Assembly (NCBI GenBank): GCA_037893245.1
Contig: JBAIAA010000750.1
Coordinates: 372,001 to 436,000 of the forward strand
Origin: Crossaster papposus
Taxonomy: Eukaryota; Echinodermata; Asteroidea; Velatida; Solasteridae
Length of the DNA stretch: 64,000 nucleotides
Direction: 5' to 3'
The first letter of the stretch is position 1; the number at the start of each line of letters is the position of its first letter. The notes beneath the pieces were generated by a model. It made no database searches. It saw only the letters and a program-made list of their open reading frames with translations, and was not told where the DNA came from. The position numbers were made by a program, and so were the translations under genes. Below are positions 55,801-64,000 of this stretch, in pieces.

Positions 55801-56179
55801 GGCAGGATACACCATTTGCAGATATCAAAAATATTTACTACCGTATTATTAGGAAATATCTTACTTATTTGAAAGTAAATAATGATTTTAGGCGTCCAGC
55901 AAAATGATTGCTCTAGATATTCTGATATTATTCCGAAAAATTGAATTTTTTAAAACAAAACTCGCGATCGCCAGACGGCGAGCGCGAAAAAAACAATAAC
56001 AACATAAGAATAACTGCTCGACGCCGGTTGAAAACAAACGCTGTTTTTCGTGCTTTTCTCGGCATCCATGATAGTAAAACTTTGGACAGGTCATTTAAAT
56101 GATATTTAGTATAAAATACAACCCCCCAAATCCACCCGTTCATGATAATTCAAGCAATTACAAATGGTGTACCCAACCT
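55801..56179 (+). mobile_element. TTAA MITE family, copy 4
   Basis: Nearly full length: ATACACCATTTGCAGATAT near the left end and CAAATGGTGTACCCAACCT before TTAA (56180-56183) at the right. Its right part is the partner of 48928-49176. Confidence 0.88.
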
Positions 56180-56223
56180 TTAAATAAAACGTGTACTTAA
56201 TTTTATCTGCATTACATATTTAA

Positions 56224-56604
56224 AGGTAGTATACACCATTTGCAGATATCGAAAACATTTACTACCGAATTATTAGGAAATATCTTACTTATTTAAAAGT
56301 AAATAATGATTGTAGGCATCCAGCAAAATAAGGGCCCTAGATATCCTGTAATTGTTCCAAAAAATTGAATTGTATAAACCAAAATTCATTCTCGCCGTCC
56401 GGCGAGCGCGAAAAAAACAAAGATAACATAAGAATAACTGCTCGACGCCGGTGGAAAACAAACGCTGTTTTTCATGCTTTTCTCGGCATCCATGAATGTA
56501 AAAATTCGGACTGGTCAGTTAAACGATATTTACTATAAAATACAACCCCCCAAATCCACCCATTCTTGATAATTCAACAAATTACCAATGGTGTATACTA
56601 CCCT
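56224..56604 (+). mobile_element. TTAA MITE family, copy 5, with empty-site partner
   Basis: A full-length 381-bp element with ends AGGTAGTATACACCATTTG and ATGGTGTATACTACCCT. It is flanked by TTAA (56220-56223, 56605-56608). The unoccupied site is preserved twice in copy A (CATATTTAAATCATTTT near 49214 and 49307), proving insertion after the duplication, or precise loss, at a TTAA. Non-coding; consistent with a piggyBac- or Kolobok-mobilised MITE. Confidence 0.95.
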
Positions 56605-57490
56605 TTAAATCATTTTCTGTTACCTCAAATGCCAGTCGAAAACAATGCAAAGAAGCACTTGACTGCATACAAATTGGCAAGTAACAATTCACCTCCCGTC
56701 TTAGACGCATCTTTATTGAGCTGCACAAAATATAAACCTGTAGAGCAGACAAAAGAAATTACAGTTTTAGAGGTGGGAGAAAAACCCCAGAGGAATATTC
56801 TGGGGAAAATCGACATATAAATCAGGTAGGGAATGAAAAACCTGCTTGCTGTGTGCCGGTGGCTGACAGATATTGCCAGTCTTACTTGTGACATGTTTAC
56901 CGTCATCCATTTTGAATCACGAAAAAAATGTGCAGGGTATCTGTACACCCACCCTCCGATGCGAATTGAAACCTTGATTAATGGAGTTAAAACTTGAAAT
57001 AAGTCCAACATCCGCCACTAATACGTTTCGGAAACCTTTCGACGACTCTTTGCTGTTTAAATATCATGACTATTTACTCTGTGCTAAAAAATACATATAA
57101 GTCATTGTATTGTACTAAAAATACACCTATTACAAGTTGTACTTTTGTGCTTCGTGAAATGATTCATAGGACACGACACAGCTGCAACCTGAGATGCATT
57201 GAAGTTACGACGAGTTTCATGAAAATGGATTATTAAAGGCAACAAATGTAAAGTATTTTTTTACCCTAACGCCCTAGGCATTTATTTGGGGTACAGTACA
57301 TAATACTACCCAGTTTTCCCCTGGTGCGGGTTGGCCGCTAGTACCTCGGTGACGATTAAAAAGGTGTGTGCTTGTCAAGACCACCTCGGTGAACCACCGT
57401 CTACCAAACAGAGATGAGGACAAATCGTGCATCTTAGGGGGCGTCAAGTCGGCTTGGTTGTGGTACAAAATGGGCGTTACCGGTTGGTGC

Positions 57491-57697
57491 TAAGGTTAGG
57501 GTTAGGGTTAGGATTATGATTACAGTTACGGTTAGGGTTTGGGGTTACGGTTAGAGTTAGGGGTTACGGTTAGAGTTAGGGGTTACGGTTAGGGTTAGGG
57601 GTTAGGGTTAGAGTTAGGGGTTAGGGTTAGAGTTAGGGGTTACGGTTAGAGTTAGGGGTTACGGTTAGAGTTAAGGTTAGAGTGGAGTTAGGGTTAG
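57491..57697 (+). repeat. Degenerate TTAGGG-like repeats, copy B
   Basis: Counterpart of 50192-50425 with fewer GGTTACGG/GAGTTAGG units. Confidence 0.85.
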
Positions 57698-58435
57698 GCT
57701 TAGGAAATGCTTTTGAGTGTGGCCTTTTACAACATAACATTGCAAAATATCCATTATGTCCATTTCACAATTAGCACCAACCAGTAACGCACCAATTGTA
57801 CCACACCATGCCGACTTGACGCCCCCCAGGATGCACGATTTGCCCTCATCTCTGTTTGGTAGACGGTGGTTCACCGAGGTGGTCTCAACAAGCACACACC
57901 TTTTTAAAAGAACTTGCAGAACTCCGAGTGCGACAACAAAATGCGAATGCAAAAAATAATTTGAAAAATTCTAAGAAATAACAATTCCAAGAACTTGCAA
58001 AAATCCGAGTGCAAAAAGAATGTTAAGAACGTGAATTCAAATTCGAAGAATGTATAGAAGAATGTATCAAAGAATGTATTGACCAATGGGTCAAACATTG
58101 CGTCAAATACAGACCCTTATGCAGGATTTTTTTATGGGGGGTGCGAATTTGTACTGATAGGACCAAAAATGAAACCCACATTTTTTGTGTGCCAGTACTG
58201 TTATTTCTACATCAAAATACCATTATTTACCCCCAAAAAATGTGGACCTTTTGGTAATTTGGGGGGGTGCGTACGCAACCGTCGCACCCCCCCTGCGTAC
58301 GGGCCTGAAACAGTGTGTCGATTAAAGATTCTTTGAATGCAAGGAAGAATTCAAAGAATTCTAATTAGAATGCAAAAAAAAAAATTAGAAAAAAAAATGA
58401 GGAAAAAACTTCTAATGCGAAAAAGTCTGCTATTA

Positions 58436-58673
58436 AATGCGAATACCAATTTATGCGAATACCAATTTATGCGAAAAACCAATTTATGCGAACACCAATT
58501 GATGCGAACACCAATTTATGCGAACACCAATTTATGCGAACACCAATTTATGCGAACACCAATTTATGCGAACACCAATTTATGCGAATACCAATTTATG
58601 CGAATACAAATATGCAAAGACAAATGCAAAGACAAATGCAAAGACAAATGCAAAGACAAATGCAAAGACAAAT
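58436..58673 (+). repeat. 16-bp and 12-bp arrays, copy B
   Basis: Counterpart of 51167-51410 with about ten AATTTATGCGAACACC-type units, then five AAATGCAAAGAC units. Confidence 0.95.
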
Positions 58674-59007
58674 TGTGGGTGAACTTGTCGCGGGTGAACT
58701 TGTCGCAACCAACATTTTGTGTGTGCCAGTACTGTTATTTCTACATCAAAATACTATTATTTACCCCAGAAAATGTGGACCTTTTGGTAATTTGGGGGGG
58801 TGCGTAAGAGCCGTCCCCCCCCCCCCCTCCGTACGGGCCTGAAACAGTGTGTCGATTAAATATTATTTGAATGCAAAGAAGAATTCAAAGAATTCTAATT
58901 AAAAAAAAAAAAAAATGCGAAAAAGTCTGCTATTAAATGCGAATACAAATTGATGCGAATACAAATTGATGCGAATACAAATTGATGCGAATACAAATTG
59001 ATGCGAA

Positions 59008-59675
59008 TGCGAGGGGGGACTTGTCGCGAGGGGGGACTTGTCGCGAGGGGGGACTTGTCGCGAGGGGGGACTTGTCGCGAGGGGGGACTTGTCGCGAGGG
59101 GGGACTTGTCGCGAGGGGGGACTTGTCGCGAGGGGGGACTTGTCGCGAGGGGGGACTTGTCGCGAGGGGGGACTTGTCGCGAGGGGGGACTTGTCGCGAG
59201 GGGGGACTTGTCGCGAGGGGGGACTTGTCGCGAGGGAGGACTTGTCGCGAGGGGGGACTTGTCGCGAGGGGGGACTTGTCGCGAGGGGGGAATTGTCGCG
59301 AGGGGGGAATTGTCGCGAGGGGGGACTTGAAAAAAAAAGAATGCGAAAAAGACAAAAATGTGAAAAAAAATAAAATGCAAAAAAGACAAAAATGCGGAAA
59401 AAAATAAAATGCAAAAAAGACAAAAATGCGGAAAAAAATAAAATGCGCAAAAAGACAAAAATGTGTAAAAAAATAAAATGCAAAAAAGACAAAAATGCGG
59501 AAAAAAATAAAATGCGAAAAAGACAAAAATGCGGAAAAAAATAAAATGCGCAAAAGACAAAAATGCAGAAAAAAATAAAATGCGAAAAAGACAAAAATGC
59601 GGAAAAAAATAAAATGCGAAAAAGACAAAAATGCGGAAAAAAATTAAATGCGAAAAAGACAAAAATGCGGAAAAA
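59008..59675 (+). repeat. 17-bp G-rich block and A-rich block, copy B
   Basis: G-rich 17-bp units at 59008-59330, with the AATTG variant only in the last copies, then A-rich 17+17 units at 59331-59675. Same design as copy A. Confidence 0.96.
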
Positions 59676-62518
59676 TCGCGAGGGGGGACTTGTCGCGAGG
59701 GGGGACTTGTCGCGAGGGGGGACTTGTCGCGAGGGGGGACTTGTCGCGAGGGGGGACTTGTCGCGAGGGGGGACTTGTCGCGAGGGGGGACTTGTCGCGA
59801 GGGGGGACTTGTCGCGAGGGGGGACTTGTCGCGAGGGGGGACTTGTCGCGAGGGGGGACTTGTCGCGAGGGGGGACTTGTCGCGAGGGGGGACTTGTCGC
59901 GAGGGGGGACTTGTCGCGAGGGGGGACTTGTCGCGAGGGGGGACTTGTCGCGAGGGGGGACTTGTCGCGAGGGGGGACTTGTCGCGAGGGGGGACTTGTC
60001 GCGAGGGGGGACTTGTCGCGAGGGGGGACTTGTCGCGAGGGGGGACTTGTCGCGAGGGGGGACTTGTCGCGAGGGGGGACTTGTCGCGAGGGGGGACTTG
60101 TCGCGAGGGGGGACTTGTCGCGAGGGGGGACTTGTCGCGAGGGGGGACTTGTCGCGAGGGGGGACTTGTCGCGAGGGGGGACTTGTCGCGAGGGGGGACT
60201 TGTCGCGAGGGGGGACTTGTCGCGAGGGGGGACTTGTCGCGAGGGGGGACTTGTCGCGAGGGGGGACTTGTCGCGAGGGGGGACTTGTCGCGAGGGGGGA
60301 CTTGTCGCGAGGGGGGACTTGTCGCGAGGGGGGACTTGTCGCGAGGGGGGACTTGTCGCGAGGGGGGACTTGTCGCGAGGGGGGACTTGTCGCGAGGGGG
60401 GACTTGTCGCGAGGGGGGACTTGTCGCGAGGGGGGACTTGTCGCGAGGGGGGACTTGTCGCGAGGGGGGACTTGTCGCGAGGGGGGACTTGTCGCGAGGG
60501 GGGACTTGTCGCGAGGGGGGACTTGTCGCGAGGGGGGACTTGTCGCGAGGGGGGACTTGTCGCGAGGGGGGACTTGTCGCGAGGGGGGACTTGTCGCGAG
60601 GGGGGACTTGTCGCGAGGGGGGACTTGTCGCGAGGGGGGACTTGTCGCGAGGGGGGACTTGTCGCGAGGGGGGACTTGTCGCGAGGGGGGACTTGTCGCG
60701 AGGGGGGACTTGTCGCGAGGGGGGACTTGTCGCGAGGGGGGACTTGTCGCGAGGGGGGACTTGTCGCGAGGGGGGACTTGTCGCGAGGGGGGACTTGTCG
60801 CGAGGGGGGACTTGTCGCGAGGGGGGACTTGTCGCGAGGGGGGACTTGTCGCGAGGGGGGACTTGTCGCGAGGGGGGACTTGTCGCGAGGGGGGACTTGT
60901 CGCGAGGGGGGACTTGTCGCGAGGGGGGACTTGTCGCGAGGGGGGACTTGTCGCGAGGGGGGACTTGTCGCGAGGGGGGACTTGTCGCGAGGGGGGACTT
61001 GTCGCGAGGGGGGACTTGTCGCGAGGGGGGACTTGTCGCGAGGGGGGACTTGTCGCGAGGGGGGACTTGTCGCGAGGGGGGACTTGTCGCGAGGGGGGAC
61101 TTGTCGCGAGGGGGGACTTGTCGCGAGGGGGGACTTGTCGCGAGGGGGGACTTGTCGCGAGGGGGGACTTGTCGCGAGGGGGGACTTGTCGCGAGGGGGG
61201 ACTTGTCGCGAGGGGGGACTTGTCGCGAGGGGGGACTTGTCGCGAGGGGGGACTTGTCGCGAGGGGGGACTTGTCGCGAGGGGGGACTTGTCGCGAGGGG
61301 GGACTTGTCGCGAGGGGGGACTTGTCGCGAGGGGGGACTTGTCGCGAGGGGGGACTTGTCGCGAGGGGGGACTTGTCGCGAGGGGGGACTTGTCGCGAGG
61401 GGGGACTTGTCGCGAGGGGGGACTTGTCGCGAGGGGGGACTTGTCGCGAGGGGGGACTTGTCGCGAGGGGGGACTTGTCGCGAGGGGGGACTTGTCGCGA
61501 GGGGGGACTTGTCGCGAGGGGGGACTTGTCGCGAGGGGGGACTTGTCGCGAGGGGGGACTTGTCGCGAGGGGGGACTTGTCGCGAGGGGGGACTTGTCGC
61601 GAGGGGGGACTTGTCGCGAGGGGGGACTTGTCGCGAGGGGGGACTTGTCGCGAGGGGGGACTTGTCGCGAGGGGGGACTTGTCGCGAGGGGGGACTTGTC
61701 GCGAGGGGGGACTTGTCGCGAGGGGGGACTTGTCGCGAGGGGGGACTTGTCGCGAGGGGGGACTTGTCGCGAGGGGGGACTTGTCGCGAGGGGGGACTTG
61801 TCGCGAGGGGGGACTTGTCGCGAGGGGGGACTTGTCGCGAGGGGGGACTTGTCGCGAGGGGGGACTTGTCGCGAGGGGGGACTTGTCGCGAGGGGGGACT
61901 TGTCGCGAGGGGGGACTTGTCGCGAGGGGGGACTTGTCGCGAGGGGGGACTTGTCGCGAGGGGGGACTTGTCGCGAGGGGGGACTTGTCGCGAGGGGGGA
62001 CTTGTCGCGAGGGGGGACTTGTCGCGAGGGGGGACTTGTCGCGAGGGGGGACTTGTCGCGAGGGGGGACTTGTCGCGAGGGGGGACTTGTCGCGAGGGGG
62101 GACTTGTCGCGAGGGGGGACTTGTCGCGAGGGGGGACTTGTCGCGAGGGGGGACTTGTCGCGAGGGGGGACTTGTCGCGAGGGGGGACTTGTCGCGAGGG
62201 GGGACTTGTCGCGAGGGGGGACTTGTCGCGAGGGGGGACTTGTCGCGAGGGGGGACTTGTCGCGAGGGGGGACTTGTCGCGAGGGGGGACTTGTCGCGAG
62301 GGGGGACTTGTCGCGAGGGGGGACTTGTCGCGAGGGGGGACTTGTCGCGAGGGGGGACTTGTCGCGAGGGGGGACTTGTCGCGAGGGGGGACTTGTCGCG
62401 AGGGGGGGACTTGTCGCGAGGGGGGGACTTGTCGCGAGGGGGGACTTGTCGCGAGGGGGGACTTGTCGCGAGGGGGGACTTGTCGCGAGGGGGGACTTGT
62501 CGCGAGGGGGGACTTGTC
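59676..62518 (+). repeat. Homogeneous 17-bp satellite, ~167 copies
   Basis: About 2.84 kb of GAGGGGGGACTTGTCGC with almost no variation. The only changes seen are two units with a seventh G near 62400-62425. Each unit contains TCGCGA (two CpG sites; a NruI site) and a G6 run. No A-rich interruption, unlike copy A. Such uniformity implies very recent amplification or strong homogenisation, or that the assembler repeated one sequence. Confidence 0.97.
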
Positions 62519-63661
62519 AGGGAATCAGGGAATCAGGGAATCAGGGAATCAGGGAATCAGGGAATCAGGGAATCAGGGAATCAGGGAATCAGGGAATCAG
62601 GGAATCAGGGAATCAGGGAATCAGGGAATCAGGGAATCAGGGAATCAGGGAATCAGGGAATCAGGGAATCAGGGAATCAGGGAATCAGGGAATCAGGGAA
62701 TCAGGGAATCAGGGAATCAGGGAATCAGGGAATCAGGGAATCAGGGAATCAGGGAATCAGGGAATCAGGGAATCAGGGAATCAGGGAATCAGGGAATCAG
62801 GGAATCAGGGAATCAGGGAATCAGGGAATCAGGCAATCAGGCAATCAGGCAATCAGGCAATCAGGCAATCAGGCAATCAGGCAATCAGGCAATCAGGCAA
62901 TCAGGCAATCAGGCAATCAGGCAATCAGGCAATCAGGCAATCAGGCAATCAGGCAATCAGGCAATCAGGCAATCAGGCAATCAGGCAATCAGGCAATCAG
63001 GCAATCAGGCAATCAGGCAATCAGGCAATCAGGCAATCAGGCAATCAGGCAATCAGGCAATCAGGCAATCAGGCAATCAGGCAATCAGGCAATCAGGCAA
63101 TCAGGCAATCAGGCAATCAGGCAATCAGGCAATCAGGCAATCAGGCAATCAGGCAATCAGGCAATCAGGCAATCAGGCAATCAGGCAATCAGGCAATCAG
63201 GCAATCAGGCAATCAGGCAATCAGGCAATCAGGCAATCAGGCAATCAGGCAATCAGGCAATCAGGCAATCAGGCAATCAGGCAATCAGGCAATCAGGCAA
63301 TCAGGCAATCAGGCAATCAGGCAATCAGGCAATCAGGCAATCAGGCAATCAGGCAATCAGGCAATCAGGCAATCAGGCAATCAGGCAATCAGGCAATCAG
63401 GCAATCAGGCAATCAGGCAATCAGGCAATCAGGCAATCAGGCAATCAGGCAATCAGGCAATCAGGCAATCAGGCAATCAGGCAATCAGGCAATCAGGCAA
63501 TCAGGCAATCAGGCAATCAGGCAATCAGGCAATCAGGCAATCAGGCAATCAGGCAATCAGGCAATCAGGCAATCAGGCAATCAGGCAATCAGGCAATCAG
63601 GCAATCAGGCAATCAGGCAATCAGGCAATCAGGCAATCAGGCAATCAGGCAATCAGGCAAT
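62519..63661 (+). repeat. 8-bp satellites: TCAGGGAA then TCAGGCAA
   Basis: About 39 perfect TCAGGGAA units (62519-62830) are followed without a gap by about 104 perfect TCAGGCAA units (62831-63661). The two differ by one base (G to C). Confidence 0.97.
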
Positions 63662-64000
63662 CAAGCGAATCAGCGAATCAGCGAATCAGCGAATCAGCGA
63701 ATCAGCGAATCAGCGAATCAGCGAATCAGCGAATCAGCGAATCAGCGAATCAGCGAATCATCGAATCAGCGAATCAGCGAATCAGGGATTCAACAGGGAA
63801 TCAGGGAATCAGCGAATCAGCGAATCAGCGAATCAGGGATTCAACAGGGAATCAGCGAATCAGCGAATCAGCGAATCAGCGAATCAGCGAATCAGCGAAT
63901 CAGGGATTCAACAGGGAATCAGCGAATCAGCGAATCAGCGAATCAGCGAATCAGGGATTCAACAGGGAATCAGCGAATCAGCGAATCAGGGATTCAACAG
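63662..64000 (+). repeat. 8-bp CAGCGAAT satellite with periodic 19-bp interruptions, to window end
   Basis: CAGCGAAT units (one further change from TCAGGCAA), interrupted by CAGGGATTCAACAGGGAAT at about 63783, 63834, 63901, 63954 and 63985. The array runs off the end of the window. Confidence 0.95.

Larger units (their letters stand above)
55930..59010. repeat. Segmental duplication, copy B
   Basis: Partner of 48928-51990, same orientation. Differences include the MITE at 56224-56604, a single copy of the 93-bp unit, a shorter TTAGGG-like patch, and one AAAAACC variant in the 16-bp array. Confidence 0.95.

Overview
This is eukaryotic, intron-containing, repeat-dominated DNA. The evidence: spliced exons with GT-AG borders, a replication-type histone H2A with the animal 3' stem-loop, TTAGGG-like repeats, tRNA- and U2-derived repeats, BEL/Pao, LINE, mariner, Harbinger and TTAA-type elements, and a high density of TACATGTA and AGGCCTA words. 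Gene content (a Cys-rich CxxGYYC-repeat protein, a SAM/HECT protein, a FEN1/XPG-like PIN protein) points to an invertebrate deuterostome such as an amphioxus, echinoderm or hemichordate. I cannot resolve which from the sequence alone. Most long open frames are by-products of tandem repeats and not genes.

Layout. 0-9 kb: non-coding DNA with MITEs, a 210-bp foldback hairpin and a 41-bp minisatellite. 9.0-18.5 kb: one 9.5-kb PIF/Harbinger-type transposon (long TIRs, AAG target duplication) carrying a 51-bp minisatellite and a broken transposase on the minus strand. Its probable intron holds a 4.6-kb TTAA-flanked inverted-repeat element, which itself contains two further TIR elements. 22.2-25.0 kb (minus): a SAM/HECT-type gene with a frameshift and a 927-bp MITE separating its last exon. 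27.5-33.4 kb: a ~90-bp repeat array interrupted by a MITE and a SINE, then BEL/Pao and LINE remnants. 34.1-37.5 kb: a 3.4-kb TIR element carrying a rearranged FEN1/XPG-like nuclease gene; a BED-like zinc-finger ORF lies beside it. 39.2-46.1 kb (minus): seven exons of a secreted or extracellular Cys-rich repeat protein, with a mariner relic in one intron and a U2 snRNA fragment just upstream. 47.6-48.1 kb (minus): histone H2A with promoter and 3' processing signals but an in-frame TGA. 48.9-64 kb: a satellite domain built from two copies of a ~7-8 kb higher-order unit (MITE, degenerate telomere-like repeat, 16-bp and 17-bp arrays, 8-bp arrays) that runs off the window end.

The host genes form no operon or pathway. 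The coherent theme is nested mobile DNA and satellite growth. Single-base disruptions in the Cys-rich and HECT genes all sit next to homopolymers, so assembly error competes with true pseudogenisation.
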